Part shown: positions 35,801 through 43,582 of the stretch, one piece after another | Numbering within the stretch: position 1 is the stretch's first letter | Layout: the number at the start of each line of letters is the position of its first letter | Assembly: GCA_027487435.1 (NCBI GenBank) | Contig: JAIYDP010000355.1 | Location: forward strand, 1-64,000 | From: Verrucomicrobiaceae bacterium | Lineage (GTDB): Bacteria; Verrucomicrobiota; Verrucomicrobiia; Verrucomicrobiales; Akkermansiaceae | DNA length: 64,000 nucleotides | Reading direction: 5' to 3' | The notes under the pieces: model-generated | What the model was told of the DNA's origin: nothing | Seen by the model: the letters and a program-made list of their open reading frames with translations, nothing else | The model's database searches: none | Made by a program: the position numbers and the translations under genes

Positions 35801-38011
35801 GTAGGAAACCGCAGCCGTGTAAGCCGTAGTGGCGGCATCAAAAGTCGGAGAAAGCGACCCTGCGCTGGGCACCAGCGAGGAGAGATCCGCATTCGCGCTC
35901 AAGCGGGTGACTGTGATGTTAGTGGTTCTAGTCGTGATATTGTCCTGCGCTGTGACAACTACCGTGATGATATTCGCACCAACGGCCAGATTGATGGACC
36001 CGCTGTTGCTACCGGAGGTCACGACGTTCCCGTTCACCCTAACCGTGGCTGTCGTAGCCGCTAGTGTGGGTCTGACGGTGATTGACTCTGTCGTGTTGGA
36101 TACGCTGGCAGAATATTCTGTGACGGTGGATGAAAAGCTCGGCGATAACGAACCTGTACTAAGCGAAAGTGAGGAAAGGTTGGCGTTGTTACTCGCTGCG
36201 ATGAAGGTCATGTTTGCCCCTGGAGTGGTCCCAAGTGCATTTGTGGCGACCACCCGGTATTGGTAGGTTGTGCCCGCCACCAGCCCCGTGATATTTGCAC
36301 TGACAGCGGTATCGGCGCTGTCTGAAATAGGAGAGGGTGTGGCCGCTACTGAGGTACCATAAGAAGTAGTGAGCCCGTATTCGAAAGAAATGCTCGTGCT
36401 GTTGAAGTTCGCGTTCACGAGACCATTCAGAGTCGCGCTGCTGCTGCTGAGGGCTGTAGCAGCGAGTGTTTCCGCTGACGGACGAGCCTGACTGGCGACG
36501 ATAGCGAGAGAATGCTGCCCTCCGGCGTCGAATCCAGGCGACGAGACCATAAATTTATCTCCTGAAGGCAGGAACGAAGAATCCACGGCGACACCAGCGA
36601 AGGCACTCGTCGAGCTATTGTTTCCCAGTTCGCCGTCATTATTGCCTCCCCAGGCGGCCAAACTGCCATCGGAGAACTGGGCAAGGCTAAAGGAGCTACC
36701 AGCATCGATGCCAATCACGGTTTTTCCAGTAAACACCGCGGATGGGAAGACACCTACGGGACTAGTTCTGCTCACGGAGCTATTGTCGCCTAATGTACCA
36801 GAACTATTGCTACCCCATGTTGCGACCGTACCATCAGAACATAAAGCCATGCTATGAGAATTACCTGCGGCGACTGAAGTCACGATTTTTCCAGATAAAA
36901 TGCCGGTGCTCACAACGGCGACGGGCACAAGAGAGCCGCTAGTTTGAGTGCCTATTCCCAGCCTTCCTGCATAGCCATCACTACCCCAAGACACCGCCTG
37001 TCCACTGGCAATGGCCAGGCTATGAGCATCACCTGCGGAAATCCCCGAAATAACCTTCCCCGCTAAAGCTCCGGCCAATGGAATGATCACAGGAACCGGA
37101 CTGCCCGCCGTGCTGTTGTTGCCAAATCGCCCTTCACTGTTGTTTCCCCAAGCGACCAGAGTCCCATCGGCGCACAGCGCCAGGCTGTGCGAGCCTCCGG
37201 CCGATATCTTAACAACCGTCTTTCCTGAAAGCGCTCCGCTGGTACTAACGAGAACCGGAACCGAACTGTTTGCTGTGATGTTGTTTCCCAACTGCCCGTT
37301 CGCCCCCGCTCCCCAAGCCGCAACGGTCCCGTCCGAACAGAGCGCGAGACTGAATGAAGTACCCGCTGAAATGGCGACCACGGTCTTTCCCGCTAGTACA
37401 CCCGATTGGATGACCGGTACCGGAACAATACTGTCTGTCGTGCTGTTGTTTCCTAACTGCCCAGATCCGTTCTCACCCCAGGCTGCCAAGGTCCCGTCCG
37501 AGCAAAGTGCGAGACTGTGATCACCTCCTACTGCAACAGTAAGAATGGTCTTTCCTTTGAGCACACCATTAGAAAGGACGTTGGTCGCAACGCGTCGGTC
37601 GGTTGTGGTTCCGTCCCCTAAATTGCCATCCCAATTATCACCCCAGGCCACCACCCGATTGTTGGCCCATTGCAGCACCAGGTCATTTCCATCCCCTCCG
37701 TAATAATTCGCCGTGTAATTGTAGCCAATGCCGCCGAAAACAAGAGCGACCTTTTGTCCCTGTGCAAGATTGCTAAACCTCCCTTGGATGAATGGCAAAC
37801 CAGTATGGCTTACGACGGTGAGATTCGTCCCGACCTCTGGCGCAAACCCGAGGCTCAGATTCACCGTATTTCCCGTTGCGATGTAATTAGACGAGGTGAC
37901 AGGGATATGTGTGGCGGATTCCCAGTTCGCATTCAAAACCTGAGCCTGCGCGGAAATCGAGAGAATCGACAGAGAGAACAAATGATAGAGGAAAAATTTT
38001 AGTTTAAACAT
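32870..38011 (-). CDS. Giant secreted RCC1-repeat protein with duplicated halves
   Basis: A 1713-residue secreted protein with signal peptide ending SAQAQ. It is built as two similar halves. Each has an autotransporter-like domain ending YYGGxGNDLVLxWA, seven RCC1-type repeats (pattern AWG-x-N-x-x-GQLGN ... SLALCSDGT), a fibronectin-III-like domain, and cadherin-like beta-sandwich modules (NANLSSLSLSTGSLSP). After the second half come an ASH-like domain (ITNTGNSNLTGL, NDTDENPYDIELTGT) and the 'QKSTDLRNFTPF ... FYRIFAN' tail. Seven repeats make one closed RCC1 propeller, so two propellers are predicted. It lies in the block between the priA tails. Probable surface or adhesion role, by analogy only. 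Confidence 0.88.
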   Translation of the reverse strand: MFKLKFFLYHLFSLSILSISAQAQVLNANWESATHIPVTSSNYIATGNTVNLSLGFAPEVGTNLTVVSHTGLPFIQGRFSNLAQGQKVALVFGGIGYNYTANYYGGDGNDLVLQWANNRVVAWGDNWDGNLGDGTTTDRRVATNVLSNGVLKGKTILTVAVGGDHSLALCSDGTLAAWGENGSGQLGNNSTTDSIVPVPVIQSGVLAGKTVVAISAGTSFSLALCSDGTVAAWGAGANGQLGNNITANSSVPVLVSTSGALSGKTVVKISAGGSHSLALCADGTLVAWGNNSEGRFGNNSTAGSPVPVIIPLAGALAGKVISGISAGDAHSLAIASGQAVSWGSDGYAGRLGIGTQTSGSLVPVAVVSTGILSGKIVTSVAAGNSHSMALCSDGTVATWGSNSSGTLGDNSSVSRTSPVGVFPSAVFTGKTVIGIDAGSSFSLAQFSDGSLAAWGGNNDGELGNNSSTSAFAGVAVDSSFLPSGDKFMVSSPGFDAGGQHSLAIVASQARPSAETLAATALSSSSATLNGLVNANFNSTSISFEYGLTTSYGTSVAATPSPISDSADTAVSANITGLVAGTTYQYRVVATNALGTTPGANMTFIAASNNANLSSLSLSTGSLSPSFSSTVTEYSASVSNTTESITVRPTLAATTATVRVNGNVVTSGSNSGSINLAVGANIITVVVTAQDNITTRTTNITVTRLSANADLSSLVPSAGSLSPTFDAATTAYTAAVSYSATSITVSPSVVDVTAIVRVNGTIVTSGLASNSINLNVGTNTITILVTAQNSSTKTYTLVVTRQPLVTTFSSSGIIPVTVNGLNATGNTAVLGLGFAPQPGTNLTLINNTSQGLISGSFSNLTHGQLVSLFHGGVSHQFVANYYGGTGNDLVLHWANTRLFAWGSNGSGQLGNNSITDSPIPAPVNEESPLVGKTVFDTASGSNHSIALTSDGRVASWGYNAFGQLGNGTFNDSNIPISVSGTALSGKTVIAIAAGQFHNLALCSDGTLVAWGYNFYGQLGNGTTSNSNIPVAVSRTGVLSGKTIISIAAGSYHSFALCSDGTLAAWGYNGNGELGNGGTGFSPLPVAVDTSGVLAGKSITSVCAGSFHSFALCSDGTLASWGYNGNGQLGDNSTQSRRIPVLVDRSGVLSAKQITKVSAGYYHSIALNSDGSLVAWGNNANGELGDGTNLQRITPVVVVSSGALTGKTVVDLSAGAVHSLVSCSDGTICSWGYNGEGELGTGMPGSSNVPMVVNASGLRVGEFFAVGRSGATALHSVGIVASPPPAVVTALAATSITSTSAVLNGSINPNGSTTTAGFDYGQTSAYGFTLTGSPSQVSGIDTIPVSASITGLSPGTTYRFRLHGISSGGTVRSAEVVFTTAGFNANLSNLALSAGSLTPAFISTTTSYAASVPSTTSSIAVTPTVASPGSTVTVNGVPVISGMASTPLFLFPGNNTLTIVVTADNGNASRTYTVSVTRLSPAPEIGVSHSGSAISDGGSRNFGPATVGRPAVLTFVITNTGNSNLTGLGMTIDGPDASQFTVTTLPTAPVTGPTGSTTFAVTFTPVGGGLKSAVLHIASNDTDENPYDIELTGTSLSSTADTDGDGLNDAAEFQMEALGFDWQVAQPAMVGIYFTNAEIGGLGNGNGLNLDAPKLTKNASTGLFTLRIGIQKSTDLRNFTPFPLTAPQTRITDDGKFEFDFTSPDSAAFYRIFAN

Positions 38012-38172
38012 GGTAGCAAGTGGTATGATAGGATGGATTTAGAGAGCCATTTGGATAGCTGACGGTTGAGTTTGATGTTTCCTCTGAATTCGTAAAGCCA
38101 ATGATTTTTGTTAGCGCATGTTGATCTCACTTCTTAAGCGGAATGCTGTCAGCCAGGAGGGGCTCGTTTTCA

Positions 38173-38433
38173 TTAACCTGCGTATGGCTGGGTGATGGGG
38201 AGTTGGAACTCGCGGCGGATTGGGGTGTTCGCCGGATTGGTGTGGAGCCATTCGGCGTTGGCGGCGAATTGGAGCCATAGGCGACTCTCGGTTGCTAGCT
38301 CGACGAGGGCAGTGCGACAGATTTCCTTCGTCTTGGTTAGGGAGGCGAGTTGGGTATGGTTGATGAGTGAACGGCTGGCGGCGGATTCTGTGGCTTCAGC
38401 GGCTGGCTGAGTGGTGGGGGCTGCGGGTGTCAT
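38173..38433 (-). CDS. Small hypothetical protein beside the 21-bp array
   Basis: An 86-residue open frame with an ATG start: Ala/Pro/Thr-rich N-terminus, then a helical stretch LTKTKEICRTALVELATESR followed by LWLQFAANAEWLHTNP. No signal peptide. The composition looks protein-like, but I do not recognise it. It lies on the other strand from the GFAK frame, 93 bp from the first repeat unit. Confidence 0.45.
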   Translation of the reverse strand: MTPAAPTTQPAAEATESAASRSLINHTQLASLTKTKEICRTALVELATESRLWLQFAANAEWLHTNPANTPIRREFQLPITQPYAG

Positions 38434-38463
38434 AGGATTGAAGTTTGGTACTTTTTTTGGTTT

Positions 38464-38763
38464 TTGTTGGTTGATCAGAGTTGGGAAAGCATTGATTTTC
38501 AGGGTTTTGCCAAGGAAATGGGACGTTCAGAAGGGAAAATCGGTAGCGCAGAAGGGATGGCTAGCATCGCAGTAAGGGCGGTCAGGATCGCAGAAAGAAA
38601 AATCGAGACCGCAGCGAGAAAAATCGGGATCGCAGCGAGCGATTTCGTGCCAAGTGCGAATGAAATCGTCATCGCAGTGAGTGTTTTTGGGATCGCAGAA
38701 GGGAAAATCGGAGCCGCAGAAAGGAAAATCGGAGCCGCAGAAAGGTTATTCCCGATAGGTTGA
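38464..38763 (+). CDS. Possible heptapeptide-repeat protein with GFAK leader (doubtful coding)
   Basis: A 99-codon frame reading a leader DFQGFAKEMGRSEG then about ten heptads of the type A-E-R-K-I-G-[AI]. The hydrophobic position (I/V/F) is kept across units even where DNA differs, which favours this frame. The start would be TTG and no ribosome site is visible. An opposite frame (38822-38499) starts with ATG and is equally open, so coding is uncertain. Confidence 0.3.
   Translation: MLVDQSWESIDFQGFAKEMGRSEGKIGSAEGMASIAVRAVRIAERKIETAARKIGIAASDFVPSANEIVIAVSVFGIAEGKIGAAERKIGAAERLFPIG
38527..38757. repeat. Degenerate 21-bp tandem array, 11 units
   Basis: Eleven contiguous 21-bp units of consensus GCAGAAAGGAAAATCGGAGCC. 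Units 9 and 10 are nearly identical; the middle units (38632-38694) are strongly diverged but keep the period. The consensus is unrelated to the array at 2925, but the period is the same and the leader GGTTTTGCCAAGGAA resembles GGTTTTGCTAAGAAT beside that array. Confidence 0.9.
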
Positions 38764-38846
38764 TTGCACGGGGCAAATGCCAGCCATTTGCAATGGTGGG
38801 GGAGTGGATCAGCGGGATACATAATCAGTTGCTAACTGTCGCGAAG

Positions 38847-39077
38847 CTAGTGAAATAGCAGTTCGTTGGCGAGAAAAAAATGGCAAGAAAATGCCCCGCA
38901 GTAAAGAGCGCTTTCGTGGTAGTTCAACGCGGTGGCATGTTGGCGGTAGTATGAATCGGGTGCGAACTTGGGATCGACGGGAGTGGGCGGCTGGTGGGTG
39001 AAGTCGGAGAGCAGTTTTTCCGTATATTCATCGGCGCTGAGGAAGGATTGGGCTTGGTTGATTTGTCGGCGGTCCAT
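38847..39077 (-). CDS. Small hypothetical protein beside the 21-bp array
   Basis: A 76-residue open frame with an ATG start: MDRRQINQAQSFLSADEYTE, then KLLSDFTHQPPTPVDPKF and YYRQHATALNYHESALYCGA. The ordered, charged N-terminus looks like a real protein. There is no known domain. It is on the same strand as the 86-residue ORF on the other side of the array. Nothing recognisable lies in 39078-39351. Confidence 0.45.
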   Translation of the reverse strand: MDRRQINQAQSFLSADEYTEKLLSDFTHQPPTPVDPKFAPDSYYRQHATALNYHESALYCGAFSCHFFLANELLFH

Positions 39078-39351
39078 GATGTTTTTTGGTTGGAACTAGA
39101 AAAAATCAAAAATCAGGCGGTGGCTTCACAATGCAAGGTGACAGACAAAATATAACAATCCCATTCAAGTATGGCAACGCGACAAGGCAACATTGACCGG
39201 AAAACACCCCCAGATGCTAGCAATCCACATGTTACGGTTGCGACTTTTTCTGCATATTCTGCGTGAACTTATACCAACTAGATTGGTCGGAGTATCAGTT
39301 GTCTTTTGAATATTGACTTATTCGCTGAACCTGCAAACAAAAGACTCTGTT

Positions 39352-41421
39352 ATGCAGCAGCATGTATCAACCTCAGCACCGATCCAAGATACGATTTCTA
39401 TCTGTCCAGCACCACCATGGGTGAACCGCTCAAGAGTGGTAAACGCGGGTCGGCAGGCGGATGCTCCTCTTACATGCTTGTTGCAGGAGCGGCGCATGCA
39501 CATACCGTTGAAAACAGATTATTTCCGTTATGTGCATCGTCTAGAATCTCCTCAGGCGGTTCAGCAACTCTCTAAGGTGCAGTTCCGATTCGATCCCCAA
39601 GTGGATGATCTGCACATCCATAATGTGTCGATTTTCAGAAATGGGAATTTGACGCAACATGAGAATCTCGATTCGGTGGAATTGCTGAGACGGGAGGAAA
39701 ATCTAGGCAACAACATCATGGACGGCAGCATTTGCGCACTGCTGGTGTTAAAAGATGTCCGGACGGGTGATGTGCTGGACGTGGAGTATTCTATCGTCAG
39801 GAGGGTGGATTTGTTTGATGGCAAAGCGTGTTTGATACACGACGGGCAATATGCGTTTCCCGTGGCTCGCGTCCTTCTTTCTTGGACAGATGAGGAGGAT
39901 CGTCCGTATTTCCAGAAAGGAGAACTTGAGGGTTATCTGTATGCAGAACGCAGCGAATCCGGCATGTTGATCCGTGAGTGGACATGTTCTAATACGCAGG
40001 CATTAGAACCGGAGGATAATGTTCCCGCCGATGTCATTCCCGAGCCATTTCTCCAGTGTTGTAATTTTCCATCATGGGACGCGATTCGTGACGATCTGCT
40101 GAAAAAATGGAACTTCCAACCCGCAGAACGGACATCACTGGATTCCGAAGTGCGAGCCATTCAGGACGAGTGTGGAGCGGAACCTGAAAAGCTACTCGAT
40201 GCGGTATTGATGCGAGTAAGAGACATGGTGCGCTATCAGGCGCGCACCCCTGGATTGCTGGCTATGGTTCCAGAGAATCTTTCCATCGTATGGGAAAGGA
40301 AATACGGTGACTGCAAGGAGAAGACCTTGTTGTTTTGCTGGTTCATGCGCGAGCTTGGGTTCCGCTGTGATCCGGTGCTGGTGCATACACAATTGTGCGG
40401 GCGGATCGAACACATGTTGCCGTTTGCCGGAGCCTTCAATCATGTGGTGGCTCGCTTGAGCTTTGAAAAATCGGAACTATGGATCGATTTGACTGATATT
40501 TATCGAGGGGGCAAACCGAAGGAATGGTGTTCCATGCCGTATCGTGTGGGACTGCCACTCATCGAAGGCAACACTGGCTTACTCTCCATTCCTTACGATA
40601 AAGCCGAGTTAAATGAACTAGAAGTCACTGAAACAGTGCATCTCGACAGCAAGTCACGCAAGGGCAGCATCGTTATGAAACTGAAGGCTGAAGGGCGACG
40701 ATCTGAGTGGCTGAGGGCACTCGTAGATAGCGAAGGATTGCCAGGGATCATGAGATTCATAAAGTCGCTTTGCGAAGTGGGGCGGAAAGGATTTGAGTTC
40801 GACGAAGATCCTAATTGGCAGGATCATCGTGAACTCAATTTGATGACGATTGAGGTCAAAGGCCATGTAGCCGACATGATCAAACCTGATCCCGAATACG
40901 CTCGGGATTTTGTCAATCTGACACCATTTGCGTTCAATGGAGTGCTCGGATTCGTGCCAAAAACCTCGCGCAAGCTACCTTTCGCCCTCTGGCACCCGTG
41001 CGGTGTTTCGCACGAAATCACCGTTGTTCATCCGTCACTCAACAAGGCGGACTGGCCGCGAAAGTCGGCAAAGGATGAGCACGTGATTTTCGATTGCGGC
41101 AGCCGCCTCGCGGGAAGCAATCCGGTGTATTGGTTCAAATATAAAACGCTAACCGACAGGATCGAACCCAAGCAATTACCACTCTATAAAAACAAATTGG
41201 AATCGATATTGAAAGGGCTCGATATCATGTTGCAACTGCCAAGCCATGGGAGAAGAACGATCAAGTCCGATGATCCCGAGCATGTCTGGGGCGGCGGGAT
41301 TAGCTCACCCACTCATGAACGAGCTTGGAAGAAAAATGAATCCGTCAACATTGTCCATTTCGTTTGGATCGCACTTTTCGTGGCTTTCATCATCATTCGC
41401 ATTTTTATGGCAATCTTATGA
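39352..41421 (+). CDS. DUF3857/transglutaminase-like protein with C-terminal membrane anchor
   Basis: A 689-residue protein. The N-terminal about 220 residues fit the DUF3857 beta domain (VQFRFDPQVDDLHIHNVSIF, VLDVEYSIVRR). A transglutaminase-like core follows, with candidate catalytic Cys in ERKYGDCKEKTLL, His in FNHVVARL and Asp in WIDLTD. After a long beta-rich part comes a membrane helix near the C-terminus (FVWIALFVAFIIIRIFMAIL). I see no signal peptide, so topology is uncertain. Start ATG 39352; an in-frame TTG at 39313 is possible. It is the last gene in the block before the orphan priA tail. Confidence 0.8.
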   Translation: MQQHVSTSAPIQDTISICPAPPWVNRSRVVNAGRQADAPLTCLLQERRMHIPLKTDYFRYVHRLESPQAVQQLSKVQFRFDPQVDDLHIHNVSIFRNGNLTQHENLDSVELLRREENLGNNIMDGSICALLVLKDVRTGDVLDVEYSIVRRVDLFDGKACLIHDGQYAFPVARVLLSWTDEEDRPYFQKGELEGYLYAERSESGMLIREWTCSNTQALEPEDNVPADVIPEPFLQCCNFPSWDAIRDDLLKKWNFQPAERTSLDSEVRAIQDECGAEPEKLLDAVLMRVRDMVRYQARTPGLLAMVPENLSIVWERKYGDCKEKTLLFCWFMRELGFRCDPVLVHTQLCGRIEHMLPFAGAFNHVVARLSFEKSELWIDLTDIYRGGKPKEWCSMPYRVGLPLIEGNTGLLSIPYDKAELNELEVTETVHLDSKSRKGSIVMKLKAEGRRSEWLRALVDSEGLPGIMRFIKSLCEVGRKGFEFDEDPNWQDHRELNLMTIEVKGHVADMIKPDPEYARDFVNLTPFAFNGVLGFVPKTSRKLPFALWHPCGVSHEITVVHPSLNKADWPRKSAKDEHVIFDCGSRLAGSNPVYWFKYKTLTDRIEPKQLPLYKNKLESILKGLDIMLQLPSHGRRTIKSDDPEHVWGGGISSPTHERAWKKNESVNIVHFVWIALFVAFIIIRIFMAIL

Positions 41422-41611
41422 TTCTGTCGCATGAGAAAAGCTTTATCTGAATCTGGATTCATTTTGCCTAATTCTTCGCCACTGAAGAGCAACTGATTTT
41501 TGAACCAAAAAATCGGCTGCATCTCAGGGCAAAAAAACTCTAGCATCAGCTGGTAGTGCGCAGGCCGGAGGCGATGGCATTATGCAAAGTGACTGTCCCT
41601 TAGCAGAGTTC

Positions 41612-41639
41612 TCGACATTTTTTCTGATTCGCCTATAAT
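41612..41639 (+). promoter_or_regulatory. Sigma-70-type promoter upstream of the protease gene
   Basis: TCGACA, 16 bases, TATAAT. It is the best consensus-like promoter I found in the window. The transcript would run through the orphan priA tail as a leader of about 230 bases before the protease ATG. The rest of 41422-41752 shows nothing else. Confidence 0.55.
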
Positions 41640-41752
41640 CTGGGAATGCGTAGAGCGAGATGGATAGCACCTTTTGCGAAATTCGGGAAGATGTATTCCT
41701 TGGACAACTGGATGCTTTTCCTTACAATCTCGGCAAGAATTCAATCGAAGTG

Positions 41753-41854
41753 TCCCAATGCCTGTGCCCTCACTCGTCATGTCCAAGAGGTCTTAAAAAA
41801 ACCCTCCCTCTCGGAAGACGTTATTGTTACGTTTGACATGGACGCGCTCAGTTT
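41753..41854 (+). pseudogene. Orphan copy of the priA 3' end
   Basis: Gapless match to 31495-31596 at offset 10258, with 95 of 102 bases identical by my count. It reads CALTRHVQEVLKKPSLSEDV then FDMDALSFS. The priA stop is not retained and the frame runs on to 41879. Upstream similarity stops abruptly. It marks the right edge of the accessory block that follows priA. Confidence 0.92.
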
Positions 41855-41875
41855 TAGTTACAATAACACTCCATT

Positions 41876-42955
41876 ATGAAAATTCCTGTTCTCTGCTTTC
41901 TTCTCGTTGCTTGTTGCCCTGCCTTTCTACTCGCTCAGACCGACGATACCCTGATTTATGAGCAAGGTCAGGCTGCGCGGATGATACAAGAAAAGGAAGT
42001 CGCCGATAAAATGCAGCAACTGCGAAAAGAAGTGGCGTTGCTCGATGGGAAAGAATTGCGTAAGCATTTGCAAAATCCACAGCCTCGCGCCATCGATTTG
42101 CCGACACCTAGCAGTACCCAAATGGACGTCGAGAGCATTGCTGCGCACGCCGTCAGATCCCAATTGCGCGTTGGCTACTGCTACTTGTGCCCTCATTGCG
42201 ATAAATGGCACCTCAACCTCGCAGGAGGTTACGCCATCGCGCCCGATGTCATCGTTACCTGCCATCATGTTGTCGATAGTAAAAGCGAAATGCGTGAAGC
42301 CTATCTTCTGGTTATCGACCACAAAGGCAATGTCGCAGGTGTCACGAACATCCTTGCTAGCAGTAAAGCGATGGATGCCTGCATTCTCCAAGTCGAAGGT
42401 GCCAAATTCACGCCGACATCCTTAAACAACAAGGTCCGCGTCGGAGCCTCCTCCTACCTTTACAGCACACCGCTCAAGCAAAATGGCTATTTCAGTGATG
42501 GCATCGTCAATCGCTTTTACTGGCATAGCAGCGCGAAACCTGGGAGCGACAAGCACAAACTCGATGATGCTCGCCATTTGAGAGTTCACTTCAGTAATGA
42601 TTGGGCTCCCGGCAGCAGTGGCTCGCCTCTCTTTGATCATTCAGGTAACGTCATCGGCCACGTCTCTACGATTTCTCCACTCTCTTCAGAACCAAGCAAA
42701 GCAGCTCAGATCACCTTGCACGAGGGAGTGCCCGCACATGCGGTGATGAAATTGGTCGAAGCCATGAAAACACCAGAAGAAATCACCCGCATCGCCACTA
42801 TGGAAGCAAAGGAACAAAAAGCCGACACCACTGATCAAAAAACTCAGCCAAAGAAGCCGACACCCCGCGGCAATCGCAAGGATGGAGCGCCGGCTTCAGC
42901 CGGCTTTCAAAATTCCAAAGAAAAAAAGATGCCGGCTGAAGCCGGCGCTCCATAA
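41876..42955 (+). CDS. Secreted trypsin-like serine protease
   Basis: A 359-residue protein with signal peptide (cleaved near FLLAQ), a charged helical region (about 25-75) and a chymotrypsin-fold domain. The triad candidates are His in VTCHHVVDS, Asp in AMDACILQ and Ser in APGSSGSPLFDHSG. A CYLCPHCDKWH motif before the domain could bind metal or form a disulfide. The C-terminal 24 residues (GAPASAGF ... PAEAGAP) are encoded by a REP pair, so the natural tail has been replaced or extended by the repeat. Confidence 0.87.
   Translation: MKIPVLCFLLVACCPAFLLAQTDDTLIYEQGQAARMIQEKEVADKMQQLRKEVALLDGKELRKHLQNPQPRAIDLPTPSSTQMDVESIAAHAVRSQLRVGYCYLCPHCDKWHLNLAGGYAIAPDVIVTCHHVVDSKSEMREAYLLVIDHKGNVAGVTNILASSKAMDACILQVEGAKFTPTSLNNKVRVGASSYLYSTPLKQNGYFSDGIVNRFYWHSSAKPGSDKHKLDDARHLRVHFSNDWAPGSSGSPLFDHSGNVIGHVSTISPLSSEPSKAAQITLHEGVPAHAVMKLVEAMKTPEEITRIATMEAKEQKADTTDQKTQPKKPTPRGNRKDGAPASAGFQNSKEKKMPAEAGAP
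42884..42951. repeat. REP pair (BIME-like) upstream of the RAYT
   Basis: GGAGCGCCGGCTTCAGCCGGC (starting 42884) and its inverted partner GCCGGCTGAAGCCGGCGCTCC (ending 42951) form a long hairpin around a 20-odd-base centre. Each half is itself palindromic (GCCGGC-TTCA-GCCGGC). It lies inside the 3' end of the protease frame. Confidence 0.9.
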
Positions 42956-42967
42956 GATAGGAATTGC

Positions 42968-43582
42968 ATGGGAAAAGGAATTTATAGCCGAGGTTACTTG
43001 CCTCACTGGGATTTCTCCGGGTCCGTGCAGGCCGTTACGTTCCGCTTGGCCGATTCAGTACCTGGGAAAGTGATTCAGGCTTGGAAGAAGGAATGCGAGG
43101 CTGAGCCAGATGATCTGACCCGGCAGAATGAACTCCACCGCAGGATAGCAAAATACGAGGATGCCGGACACGGCGAGTCACTTTTGAAAAGACACGATTG
43201 CGCAACCATTGTCCAAACAAAGATCATCTCAGGGCACGCCTCTCGTTATCGGTTGATTGACTGGTGCATTATGCCTAATCATGTGCATGTATTGTTTCGT
43301 TTGAATGGGGAAACCCTCTTTTCTGACACCCTCCATGCGTGGAAAGGATCAAGCGGGTTCGAAATCAACCGACTGCTTGGTCGGACAGGATCATTGTGGC
43401 AGCGCGAATACTATGATCGCTACGTGCGCGACATGGATCACTTTCAAGACTGCCGGATCTAAATACGAAACAATCCGGTGAAAGCAGGACTCTGCAACAA
43501 TCCCGAAGAGTGGCCATTCTCATCCGCTGGCTGCGGGTGGCATCCGGATAAAGGTGCGCAGGCTTCAGCCGACTTGGAATGA
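42968..43582 (+). pseudogene. REP-associated tyrosine transposase (RAYT) with an in-frame nonsense codon
   Basis: A Y1/HUH transposase of the RAYT group, which nicks and moves REP hairpins. It starts 12 bp after the protease stop. Family features: PHWDFSGSVQAVTFRLADS near the N-terminus, the HUH motif in MPNHVHVLFRL, and LWQREYYDRYVRDMDHF. TAA at 43460-43462 interrupts the frame exactly where homologues read R-Y-I-x-x-N-P-V-K-A-G-L; the same frame continues IRNNPVKAGLCNNPEEWPFS to a stop at 43580. A single base change at that Tyr codon would explain it. REP pairs flank it on both sides. Confidence 0.9.

Noticed and set aside
38499-38822. Minus-strand reading of the second array (ATG start, LSAAPIF heptads)
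   Set aside because: It is possible, but the plus frame keeps the hydrophobic position better and matches the GFAK leader of the other array; I could not exclude it fully.
31604-41752. Prophage or conjugative element
   Set aside because: There are no integrase, structural, replication or transfer genes; only the flanking tail repeats suggest integration.
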